Notes under the pieces: generated by a model | What the model was told of the DNA's origin: nothing | Databases searched by the model: none | What the model saw: the letters and a program-made list of their open reading frames with translations, nothing else | Translations under genes and position numbers: made by a program | In this document: piece after piece, positions 33,966-41,184 of the stretch | Numbering within the stretch: position 1 is the stretch's first letter | Layout of the letters: each line of letters opens with the position of its first letter | Assembly (NCBI RefSeq): GCF_035556095.1 | Contig: NZ_DATMFT010000018.1 | Location: 1 to 64,000, forward strand | DNA from: Parapedobacter sp035556095 | GTDB taxonomy: Bacteria > Bacteroidota > Bacteroidia > Sphingobacteriales > Sphingobacteriaceae | Reading direction: 5' to 3' | DNA: 64,000 bases

Positions 33966-36854
33966 TCAGACTTCCATGAGGAACTCGGTCAAGTTTTTAT
34001 TGGGGGTCAGGTTCAGTTTCTTCCGTAGCCGATACCGCCTAATCTCCACCCCGCGCGTGGTAATATTGAGCAGCGAGGCAATCTCCTTGCTGCTCATGTT
34101 CATGCGCAGGTAAGCGCAAAGCTTCATGTCGTTGGGCACCAGCTCCGGATAGTCTGCTTTGAGCTTTTTGAAGAAGTTCTCGTGCGCTTCGTTGAAACTC
34201 TTCTCGAAAACGTGCCAGTCGCGCTCATCGCTCCGCGCATCCTCTATGATTTTGTTGATTTTACGGAGCTGTTCGTTCGATAGTTTCCGCCCCTCATTGT
34301 CGTGCAGTTGCAGCAGTTCGTCGTGCACATTGTCCAATAGTTCATTCTTGTAGACAATACTCATGGTCGTGTTGGCCAGTTGGCGGTTTTTGCTAGCCAG
34401 CTCCCGTTCCAACTGCTCGTTCTTCAGCTTCACCAGTCGTTGTTCATTTTCCTCGGCTTCCTTCGCCAGCAATTCGCGTTGCTTCTTGGCCATATTAGCC
34501 TGTATAAGCTCCCGGTGTTTTCTGATTTTCCGCCGATACCAGCCACGACCGGCTATCAGCACAGCCACGAAAAGCAGGATATACAACACCCAAGCACCCC
34601 ATGATAGCCACCAAGGAGGCATAATGGTAAACCGTAATTCGGCGATATCCGATACGGTGCCATCTGCCGTCCTTGCCCGCACCTTAAATGTATAGCTTCC
34701 GCGTTTCAGGTTGGTAAACTCCTTCTGGGCAGCCTCGCTCCATTCCGACCAGGTACGCGAATAGCCTTCGAGGTAAAACTGGTACTGCACCGGTATAGCG
34801 CTATACCAGGGCAAGGCATAGCTGATGCGGATATTATTATGCCGATTGGGTATCTCCGGGTTCGTGCCTATGGTATACCACCTGTCTAAAAGACTATCGG
34901 TGATGTTATTCATCGCCCGAATGAGCGGCGAAGGGAGGTCTTGCTTTTTGGCTGCGGCGGTATCAGTGGCTTGATAGATGGCAAAGCCATCGTCGAGGCT
35001 GATTAGGTAGAACTCATTCCCCACCCGGTTGATGCTTTCATAAAATTTCATCATCCGTCCGTTGAGGGTTGCAAAGCGGGTAGAGTCTACCTGTACGTCC
35101 CCTTTTGGGCCGAAATAAACCAACGCGATACGCGCGCGGTTGATAAACCAGTACCGATTACTATCGGCATGGATAATTTGATTTGAAAACGCGAACGAGC
35201 CAAGCTGTCCGTTCAACTGATCGTACGGATAGAACTTGTCCGTGATTTCGTCATGGCGGTAAAAACCGCTGTCGGTAGCAAAAACCGGGCTACCCGCCAG
35301 CTCCAGCACATTGACGAACGTACTCGGTGGCAATCCGCTGATGGTATCATACACCTGGATGTCGTCGACCTGCGTTAACCCTTCATCCAGGGTAAGGTGG
35401 CGCAATCCCTTGTAGCCGCTTGCCCACACCTCGGTGGCCGATACCGGCACGATAAACTGGGTAGGATCGTTGTACCCGCCCAAGCGGTTCGAAAACTGCC
35501 ATCCCTGAGCCGTGCGGTCAAAAACGGCCAACCCGGTATACGTACCCTGCAGCAGCGTATTCGGCCGTCCGGCCGCCCGCCGCAGTGTCCAGCCACCGGT
35601 AACGGGCGATAGTTTCACGATCTGATTGCCCGACACGTTAAATGTGCCATCGTTATGGCCACATAAAAGCTCGCCATCCACCACGGTGAGGTCCCATACT
35701 TGGCCCTGCGAGCCCGCCACCAAGGAAAAGGAAAATGGGTGGTAACCATCACTAGCCGCCCAAGGACTGTAAAACAACCCCTGGTTGGTACCGAGGTAAA
35801 TGTTGCCCTGGAAAATACGCGCTGCATACACAGTGCCAATGCTGCCGGTATTGTCCGCATAATAATACAATGGCGCGTTGATTTCGATCCGGTCTACCCC
35901 ATTGTCGAGCCCTACCCAGATGTTCCGCTGGTGGTCCAAGTGCATACCAAGCACGGTATTGTTCTGCAGGCCATTCCCCTTGTGAACATGCTGTACGATA
36001 TGGCCGGACTCATCAATCACGACCACCCCCTGTAGGATGGTGCCGAACGCGTAGTAGTGGTCTTGCACCTTCAGTCCGTTATTGAGCTGCGCAGCCCGCA
36101 GCACCCCTTCGCCTGCATTATCCCACTTGCGGATGGTCGCCGTACTATCCATGAGATACAATCCCGATTTGGAGGTACCTATCAGTACATCGTCGGTACC
36201 AAACGGCAGCATGGTCAGGATATTTGCTCCGTGCAACACATCCTTATCTTTAAGCGGCACCAGTTTATCGCCGGTCAGCTCATGGAGGCCGGAAGGGATC
36301 AACTCGATAAAGATACGGTTGCGCACCTGGTGCAGGAAAAGAAAAGGTTGGCCACCGCCCCGTATGGGGTGTAGGCTGTTATCTTCATAGCTATATATCG
36401 TAGAAAACGTTTGGAAGAGTACACGATCACCGTCTACGATGATCTTCCACACCTCGTCGCGCGCCCGTTGCTCTTTGTCGAGCAATTGACTGATCGATTG
36501 ATAGCGCATCTGCTCGTAGCCCGCATCCTCCCAATAACCAAACTCGCCCAGGCCACCGGTGTAGATACGGCCCGTACTGTCTACCGCAACGCTCCGAACC
36601 GTGCTCTTATTAGGCAGCGGGTGCAGCGTCCAATACTGGCCGTCAAACACCAGCAGTCCATCCGCGTTGGCGACATACATGATGCCATTTTTGCCTGTGG
36701 CTACTGCCCAATTCTGGTTACCCGCTTTGTAGTCCGACTTCGTATACTGCTGCACCAAGGGGGAGCCGATGCGTTGGATTTCCTGCGCCTGGCCAACGGT
36801 TCCGAAGGCGAGGCACGTACCTATAAAAATGGCCGCCAGTATCGGTCTAGTCAT
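33966..36854 (-). CDS. Y_Y_Y-domain sensor with C-terminal LuxR-type HTH
   Basis: A 962-residue membrane regulator. A signal peptide (about 1-24, ends GTVGQAQ) is followed by ~600 residues of repeated propeller blades of the reg_prop type, then a Y_Y_Y beta-sandwich (~665-735), one transmembrane helix (~745-768), a long coiled coil (~775-860), and a LuxR-like helix-turn-helix (MNMSSKEIASLLNITTRGVEIRRYRLRKKL, ~918-948). No kinase or receiver domain is present, so it would bind DNA while still in the membrane. ATG 36854 was chosen because a promoter box lies at 36879-36886; ATG 36875 is possible. The signal sensed is unknown. Confidence 0.88.
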   Translation of the reverse strand: MTRPILAAIFIGTCLAFGTVGQAQEIQRIGSPLVQQYTKSDYKAGNQNWAVATGKNGIMYVANADGLLVFDGQYWTLHPLPNKSTVRSVAVDSTGRIYTGGLGEFGYWEDAGYEQMRYQSISQLLDKEQRARDEVWKIIVDGDRVLFQTFSTIYSYEDNSLHPIRGGGQPFLFLHQVRNRIFIELIPSGLHELTGDKLVPLKDKDVLHGANILTMLPFGTDDVLIGTSKSGLYLMDSTATIRKWDNAGEGVLRAAQLNNGLKVQDHYYAFGTILQGVVVIDESGHIVQHVHKGNGLQNNTVLGMHLDHQRNIWVGLDNGVDRIEINAPLYYYADNTGSIGTVYAARIFQGNIYLGTNQGLFYSPWAASDGYHPFSFSLVAGSQGQVWDLTVVDGELLCGHNDGTFNVSGNQIVKLSPVTGGWTLRRAAGRPNTLLQGTYTGLAVFDRTAQGWQFSNRLGGYNDPTQFIVPVSATEVWASGYKGLRHLTLDEGLTQVDDIQVYDTISGLPPSTFVNVLELAGSPVFATDSGFYRHDEITDKFYPYDQLNGQLGSFAFSNQIIHADSNRYWFINRARIALVYFGPKGDVQVDSTRFATLNGRMMKFYESINRVGNEFYLISLDDGFAIYQATDTAAAKKQDLPSPLIRAMNNITDSLLDRWYTIGTNPEIPNRHNNIRISYALPWYSAIPVQYQFYLEGYSRTWSEWSEAAQKEFTNLKRGSYTFKVRARTADGTVSDIAELRFTIMPPWWLSWGAWVLYILLFVAVLIAGRGWYRRKIRKHRELIQANMAKKQRELLAKEAEENEQRLVKLKNEQLERELASKNRQLANTTMSIVYKNELLDNVHDELLQLHDNEGRKLSNEQLRKINKIIEDARSDERDWHVFEKSFNEAHENFFKKLKADYPELVPNDMKLCAYLRMNMSSKEIASLLNITTRGVEIRRYRLRKKLNLTPNKNLTEFLMEV

Positions 36855-36878
36855 GTCCTTCAGGCACGTGTTCATATA

Positions 36879-36886
36879 CAAACATA
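36879..36886 (-). promoter_or_regulatory. -7 box of the sensor gene
   Basis: TATGTTTG on the minus strand fits TAnnTTTG. It ends 3 bases before ATG 36875 and 24 bases before ATG 36854, which is why the latter start is preferred. Confidence 0.45.
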
Positions 36887-36966
36887 AGGAATTCGAATGT
36901 GAGAAAAAAGCCCGGGTTGAGTATCCACTTCATCGGTTCGAGAAAGGACACCGCCAGGGCAAACTT

Positions 36967-37016
36967 TTGGCAGTGATTGGCAGCAATCGGCACAGATTAC
37001 TGCCAATCGCTGCCAT
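36967..37016. repeat. 17-bp imperfect inverted repeat next to the TTCG array
   Basis: The arms 36967-36983 (TTGGCAGTGATTGGCAG) and 37000-37016 match in 15 of 17 positions around a 16-base loop. Each arm repeats GGCA at 10-bp steps (36969, 36979, 36989; TGCC at 37001, 37011). It directly precedes the TTCG array. On RNA it would be a strong hairpin. Confidence 0.8.
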
Positions 37017-37019
37017 TCC

Positions 37020-37168
37020 TTCGACAGTTGTTCGACAGTTGTTCGAGTCGCCTTCGACTGCGCTTCGACAATCGTTCGGGGATCCTTCGAGAAAGGTTCG
37101 ACACGCCTTCGACAAACCTTCGGCAGGCGTTCGGCAACCGGCCGAACACGAGTCGAACAGCACCCGAA
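37020..37168. repeat. 11-bp-period TTCG tandem array with inverted tail
   Basis: TTCG occurs at 37020, 37031, 37042, 37053, 37064, 37075, 37086, 37097, 37108, 37119 and 37130, eleven units spaced exactly 11 bp, with consensus TTCGRCANNSS. It is followed by CGAA at 37143, 37154 and 37165, again 11 bp apart but in the reverse orientation. Units differ outside the core. As 11 is not a multiple of 3, all frames give 11-residue pseudo-repeats, so the open frames here are not genes. This fills the 337-bp gap between the sensor gene and the small HTH gene. Confidence 0.9.
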
Positions 37169-37218
37169 GCAGGGCGGGACAACGGTATAGCCCATCCCGG
37201 ACCCATTCCGATCGGCAA

Positions 37219-37461
37219 TCAGATCCGGCCGCGGCGCTTACTCTCCATGCGCCCTTTCTCCAGATCGCGCCGGTAGAAAAAATCCGGGCCTTCCCACTTG
37301 CGGGGCGTCAGCTTGCCTTGGGCTACCTTGCGGTAATACATTTGTGGGCTGATACCCAGGTAATCGATGACATCGGGCAAGAAGAGTTTAGCCTCTTCGG
37401 GAGGAAAAGTTCGACGGATAAAGGCAATGATTTCAGGCAGGTTCTTGGCCAGTTGTTCCAA
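37219..37461 (-). CDS. small helix-turn-helix protein, possibly 5'-truncated
   Basis: An 80-residue frame from TTG 37461 (MEQLAKNLPEIIAFIRRTF). Residues ~24-62 (AKLFLPDVIDYLGISPQMYYRKVAQGKLTPRKWEGPDFFYRRDL) look like a MerR/excisionase-type helix-turn-helix. Such small proteins are found in mobile elements and as regulators. No ATG or GTG is available: the open frame runs upstream to a stop beyond 37505 and enters sequence that is antisense to an AraC remnant. The true 5' end may therefore have been lost at a junction near 37480-37495. Confidence 0.55.
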   Translation of the reverse strand: MEQLAKNLPEIIAFIRRTFPPEEAKLFLPDVIDYLGISPQMYYRKVAQGKLTPRKWEGPDFFYRRDLEKGRMESKRRGRI

Positions 37462-37483
37462 CAGGCCGCTTTCATCCAGCTTA

Positions 37484-37732
37484 ATAAAACAATTCCGGAT
37501 TTCGGCCGTCTACGCACGCAGGCTATTCAAAACGCACCACGGTGAAACAATCGGCAGCTACATCACGCGGCAGAAACTGGAACTGGCGGTTCAACTGCTG
37601 CAGGAAGGCGACCGACCCGGCAGGGTGGCCCGGTATCTCGGCTGGACACCTGCTTATTTCAGCCGGGCCTATAAGGCACGGTTCGGGGCACCGGCAAAAA
37701 GCATATCTTATAAGTTATTAAGATCGGGATAA
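37484..37732 (+). pseudogene. AraC-family regulator, C-terminal remnant
   Basis: About 80 residues to the stop at 37732 match the AraC DNA-binding domain: most of the first HTH (FRISAVYARRLFKTHHGETIGSYI) and the complete second one (DRPGRVARYLGWTPAYFSRAYKARFGAPAKS). Upstream the reading frame continues into sequence antisense to the small HTH gene, with no AraC-like character. The rest of the gene is gone. This marks a deletion or insertion junction. Confidence 0.75.
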
Positions 37733-37854
37733 AGACTGGAAAACATGATTGTTGCTGACTCCATAAGTAGGTCTGGATTAACATTGTTGTTATTTACAAT
37801 CATGTAGGTACTACTCAGTATCAAATAAATCAAGAATTCTCATATCAGATAAGT

Positions 37855-38192
37855 CAAAGGTACCCCGCCGGCCTGCCCTACCTTTGCTTTCATGAAGCAG
37901 GTAACATATACTAGATATAACAAGGGGAGCACCGATTCCCATACTGCATTTCCCCAGCACCACGCTCTTATCGAGGCGGCGATATGTACTGATGTATACC
38001 GCCTCGGGCCTGCGCTACCCTTCGAAGCGATCACCCGATTCGTGCATGATTGTAGGTTTGCGGTATTTCGGCGTAGGGCCGTGCTAGCTAAATTTCCGGG
38101 AATCGTTCGCGAATACCGATTTCCCCCAACCAGTTCAGGGGGAACGAAAGTGAGTCCGGCCGATGACCCGAGTAACTAATAGTCACTTTTTT
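37855..38192 (+). ncRNA. possible structured RNA of ~300 nt
   Basis: TACCTTTG (37879-37886) is a -7-like box and also the right arm of a perfect inverted repeat with CAAAGGTA (37855-37862). Downstream are stem-loops CGAGGCGG/CCGCCTCG (37972-37979 with 37999-38006) and TTCCCCC/GGGGGAA (38121-38127 with 38138-38144), and a terminator-like pair AAAGTGA/TCACTTT (38147-38153 with 38183-38189) ending in six T (38187-38192). Together these look like a transcription unit with a folded RNA. No known RNA family was recognised. A 95-codon frame covers most of it, so it may instead be coding. Between 37733 and 37855 nothing was seen. Confidence 0.35.
37892..38179 (+). CDS. orphan 95-residue ORF, doubtful
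   Basis: An ATG frame that begins MKQVTYTRYNKGSTDSHTAF, six bases after a TAnnTTTG box. The protein is unrecognised, rich in Arg and Pro toward the end, with no signal peptide or motif. Codon choice looks unselective (AGA, AGG and CTA are used). It overlaps the stem-loops of the possible RNA. I see it as either a lineage-specific small gene or a chance frame. Confidence 0.25.
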   Translation: MKQVTYTRYNKGSTDSHTAFPQHHALIEAAICTDVYRLGPALPFEAITRFVHDCRFAVFRRRAVLAKFPGIVREYRFPPTSSGGTKVSPADDPSN

Positions 38193-38239
38193 AAATTTAA
38201 ACGGTAAGCATTTCCGAAATAATAAATGCCTATAACGTT

Positions 38240-38494
38240 ATGACGTTAATTAAGAATAAGCGATTACGCATCGCTGCGTTAACGATGATGAGCATTGGTG
38301 TTTTGAGTCTCATAGGTGGCAATTTGCTTTTTGCCATACCCGACAAACCAACACCAGAGCAGAAAGTTCTAAATCAGACTTGGCACTTTACTGGTTCTAC
38401 GGAGCTGGAAGCAATCAATCCTGATTTTTATGAACAAGGACCGAGCCCCGAATGTGAGGATGGCGCCGAAACGATTTGCGAGATTACAAAGTAG
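38240..38494 (+). CDS. small exported protein, DUF6520-like
   Basis: An 84-residue protein with a basic N-terminus and a hydrophobic segment (about residues 10-33), then a short polar tail with WHFTGSTELEAINP and a pair of cysteines in CEDGAETICEI. The pattern resembles DUF6520, small Bacteroidota proteins exported to the envelope whose role is unknown; they often occur in several copies per genome. Upstream is an AT-rich leader after the possible RNA; the DUF6934-like gene follows 44 bp later. Confidence 0.65.
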   Translation: MTLIKNKRLRIAALTMMSIGVLSLIGGNLLFAIPDKPTPEQKVLNQTWHFTGSTELEAINPDFYEQGPSPECEDGAETICEITK

Positions 38495-38538
38495 AGCCGA
38501 TTTAATTAGCGCGGAAGCCAACGAGAATTACCTAACCT

Positions 38539-38985
38539 ATGATTGATGACAGATATCATATTGAGGTTGACGAAAAAAATACGGTGTATGAGTTTGTGAG
38601 CATCGGCTCTAAAGGGAATGTACACAAAATCGTCAAGTATTCGGAAACCAATCTTAAAAACTTATATAACTTGGGCTTCGGGGATAAAGATCAAGATACC
38701 AGTGAGGTGAACGATTTAGTGGTCACGAATAATGGTGATAGTCAGAAAGTCTTGTCAACAGTCGCCGCCACTGTCTATCATTTTACCGACAAGTACCCCG
38801 ATGCCTCCATCATTGCTGCGGGTAGCACCAAAGCCAGAACACGGCTCTACCAGATGGGTATATCGAACAACCTAGAGGCGATTGAAAAAGACTTTGCGGT
38901 ATATGGCTTGAAGGCTAAAAGATGGGAATCCTTTAACAAAAAAGCAAGCTACGAAGCATTTCTTGTAAAGCGGAAAAAAACGTAA
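38539..38985 (+). CDS. DUF6934-like protein
   Basis: A 148-residue cytosolic protein of the Bacteroidota family I recognise as DUF6934. N-terminal beta-rich part (YHIEVDEKNTVYEFVSIGSKGNVHKIVKYSET) is followed by DASIIAAGSTKARTRLYQMGI near residues 92-112 and a C-terminal NKKASYEAFLVKRKK. No function is established. The SIIAAGSTKARTRLY segment with conserved Arg residues could be a nucleotide or nucleic-acid binding site (inference). It is followed 10 bp later by a 53-residue basic gene, a toxin-antitoxin-like layout. Confidence 0.7.
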   Translation: MIDDRYHIEVDEKNTVYEFVSIGSKGNVHKIVKYSETNLKNLYNLGFGDKDQDTSEVNDLVVTNNGDSQKVLSTVAATVYHFTDKYPDASIIAAGSTKARTRLYQMGISNNLEAIEKDFAVYGLKAKRWESFNKKASYEAFLVKRKKT

Positions 38986-38995
38986 CTTTGTAATT

Positions 38996-39157
38996 ATGAG
39001 CATGCCAAAGAAAAATAAGGTAGCGGATAAAAAGAGAAAGGTTGATTTTACCACCAACAAAAGCCTGAACAAATACCGCAAAATAGATTTGTTCAAGGAC
39101 AAAGTCGATAAGACCAACCACATCCTGAAAACAGTGGGATTGCCGAAAGAGTGGTAA
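38996..39157 (+). CDS. 53-residue basic partner of the DUF6934-like gene
   Basis: ATG 38996 opens MSMPKKNKVADKKRKVDF and ends KTVGLPKEW. About one third of residues are Lys or Arg, and the second half (LNKYRKIDLFKDKVDKTNHILKTV) is predicted helical. It begins 10 bp after the DUF6934-like stop, so the two are surely co-transcribed. It could bind nucleic acid or the partner protein. It has no known domain and is too short for most gene callers. Confidence 0.6.
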   Translation: MSMPKKNKVADKKRKVDFTTNKSLNKYRKIDLFKDKVDKTNHILKTVGLPKEW

Positions 39158-39296
39158 TTGCCACCATTGTTTCGTGCAACCCAAGACCTTTGGTTTAAAC
39201 CCAAGCCAACTTTTCGATTTCTTCTACGGAGATGGACCACGGCCGGTGGTGGGAAAGTGAGTTGTGACTGTTAATTAATACAAAAAACTAAACCGG

Positions 39297-39704
39297 ATGT
39301 TTATAGCTTACTTTGATGAATCGGGAGATGACGGCTATCCGGTCTATTCGTCAGAATTGTTTGTACTGTCGTGCCTATATATGCATGAAACCCACTGGAA
39401 AGACAATTATAATGCGATTGTCGGGTTCAGAAAATTTCTTAAAGAAAAATACGGTTTCCCGATAAAGGAAGAGTTCTACAGCAAAGAGTTTGCAACAGAC
39501 AAAAACCCTTACTATGGAAAATATGGGGTACAAATTAGAAAGAATATCCTTTTTGACCATTGCTCGTTTATGGCAACACTCAATATAAGGTGTGTATCTG
39601 TGGTGATCGACAAAAAGAATATTAATCGACCGACGTTCCTGTTGGATTTGGATGTTGGGCGCAAACTAGTTACCTTTATCAAAACCAATGTGACTTGGGC
39701 CTGA
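39297..39704 (+). pseudogene. DUF3800 protein, N-terminal fragment
   Basis: The 135 residues begin MFIAYFDESGDDGYPVYSSELFVLSCL, the conserved DUF3800 start with the Asp-Glu-Ser motif of an RNase H-like fold. Full DUF3800 proteins have about 230-400 residues, and the second half, with the later acidic residues, is missing: the frame stops after FIKTNVTWA. This suggests a truncation. DUF3800 genes are often near mobile or defence genes. The sequence is AT-richer than its neighbours by eye. A short inverted match (AAAACCA, TGGTTTT) lies at the break near 39680-39725. Confidence 0.68.
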
Positions 39705-39794
39705 AGTAATCTGATGTTTTGGTTTTTGGAATGCCCTGAGTTAAACCGTTATGATTAATATTTTGCACAACGAAATACCCGAAGCCTGCTAAAC

Positions 39795-40550
39795 ATGGAG
39801 GTAACCACAGAACGGATTTATACGGATAAGGAATTGGCACTGGCCTCATTTCTGGGTGGGCCATTGGCCATCGGATATCTTATAGCCGAGAACTACAAAG
39901 CCTTCAGGCAGCATGACAAATTGCGCATAACATGGGTAGCCACTATATTATCTGCAGTGGTCATATTTGGAAGCCACTTTGTGATACCTGCACTAGAAAA
40001 GATCCCGAACTCTCTCATCCCACTCATATATACGACAATCGCATATGCACTGGTAAACCGATTCCAAGGCGGACGCATTGCGGCCCATATCGATGCTGGC
40101 GGGAAAGTGTATAGCTGGAAGCGGACGATAGGCGTTGGGCTGGTTAGCCTGGTGATCAGCTTGGTTGTATTGTTTGGTACCGTATTACTTATAGGTATCA
40201 TAACAAACGCTAACGTGACGTCAAAGACGTATGGCTCCATGCAACATGAGGTCAGCTTTGATAAAGCGAATATACCGGAGAATGAGGTTGATCGCATCGC
40301 ATACAGCTTGCGGTTAGCTGGGTTCTTGGACGACGAGGTGACAAAATACGTTTACGTAAAAAAAGTGGACAACGACATCGAGCTCTATATCTCCGTAGTG
40401 GATGGAATAGCCGCCAATAACACGGCACTTCACTCATATCGGTTGCTATTGAAAAACGTGCAAGAGCGCCATCCGGATACCCGTATTTATCTTAACCTAG
40501 TGGTGAAGCGACTGGACAATGTGGTAAAAAGAATGACTATGGGCGACTAA
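39795..40550 (+). CDS. membrane protein of unknown function
   Basis: A 251-residue protein. Four hydrophobic segments in residues ~14-140 (ASFLGGPLAIGYLIA, WVATILSAVVIFGSHFVI, LIPLIYTTIAYALV, VGLVSLVISLVVLFGTVLLIGII) suggest a small membrane domain. A soluble C-terminal part of ~105 residues (EVSFDKANIPENEVDRIAYSL..., HSYRLLLKNVQERHPDTRIYLNLVVKRLDNVV) follows. I do not recognise the family. It is next to the truncated DUF3800 gene and before a lipoprotein gene. Confidence 0.6.
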   Translation: MEVTTERIYTDKELALASFLGGPLAIGYLIAENYKAFRQHDKLRITWVATILSAVVIFGSHFVIPALEKIPNSLIPLIYTTIAYALVNRFQGGRIAAHIDAGGKVYSWKRTIGVGLVSLVISLVVLFGTVLLIGIITNANVTSKTYGSMQHEVSFDKANIPENEVDRIAYSLRLAGFLDDEVTKYVYVKKVDNDIELYISVVDGIAANNTALHSYRLLLKNVQERHPDTRIYLNLVVKRLDNVVKRMTMGD

Positions 40551-40602
40551 ATACCTACTATTCGGTATTTTAACCCGCGGTTTACTGCACTATCTTTGGG
40601 CC

Positions 40603-41133
40603 ATGATGATCAGATTTTCACTGCTGGCCCTGTCCGCGTTATTCCTGGCTGGTTGCGGTCCGCAACGCGGCGGCAGCCAGAACGATCGCAGCCAACCACA
40701 CGCGGTTACGGAAGACACGGTTGTGCCGGCCGATAGTTCGGCTGCGACCGAAACGACAGCGGAAGCTTTCGCAGCGTTTTGGGTACCATTCAAGGCGGCA
40801 GTGCTGGCGGATGATCGCCAGCAGGTGGCTGAGCTGGTAGCCTTCCCGTTCGAAGATTACTATAACGATATCTATGATCCAAGCCAGTCGTTGACCTGTG
40901 CATCGGCGGAGCAATTCGTGGAGCACTATGACGATATTATCGACAAACATACCATTGCTGCCGTCGCCGCAGACCGGTTCAGGGGCCATGATGCACAGCA
41001 CGGCGAATTCGGCGACATCATCGGCCCCGACGATTTTCTGCTGATGACCCATAACCCCGAACGGCCCAAGGACCTGGTGTTCCACCGGGGGAAGGAGGGA
41101 TTCCGGCTAGTCGCCATCCAGTATTATGAATGA
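40603..41133 (+). CDS. lipoprotein of unknown function
   Basis: A 176-residue protein with a lipobox (LFLAGC, cysteine at residue 18), then a Ser/Gln/Thr-rich linker (to ~45) and a compact domain (TAEAFAAFWVPFKAAVLADDRQQVAELVAFPF... FHRGKEGFRLVAIQYYE) with the pattern of small NTF2-like or DUF4348-like folds. No activity is inferred. It precedes the NlpC/P60-like lipoprotein by 51 bp on the same strand. Confidence 0.65.
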   Translation: MMIRFSLLALSALFLAGCGPQRGGSQNDRSQPHAVTEDTVVPADSSAATETTAEAFAAFWVPFKAAVLADDRQQVAELVAFPFEDYYNDIYDPSQSLTCASAEQFVEHYDDIIDKHTIAAVAADRFRGHDAQHGEFGDIIGPDDFLLMTHNPERPKDLVFHRGKEGFRLVAIQYYE

Positions 41134-41184
41134 GCAATTTTCCAACGACAATCATATTATTTATAAACGCTTAACAAACACAAA

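Noticed and set aside
37020..37168. CRISPR array
   Set aside because: The repeat period is 11 bp with a 4-bp core, far too short for repeats and spacers, and no cas gene is near.
36930..37276. Several overlapping open frames with 11-residue repeats on both strands
   Set aside because: They are produced by the 11-bp TTCG array, which keeps all frames open for long stretches; no start context or family supports them.
38100..38170. Cobalamin riboswitch-like segment (GGGGGAACGAAAGTGAGTCCGG)
   Set aside because: A short resemblance to the B12-box region was noticed, but the rest of the conserved core is absent and no B12 or TonB gene follows.
40252..40550. Secretion-system or defence role for the unknown membrane protein
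   Set aside because: There is no motif or partner gene that supports it; only the transmembrane layout is visible.
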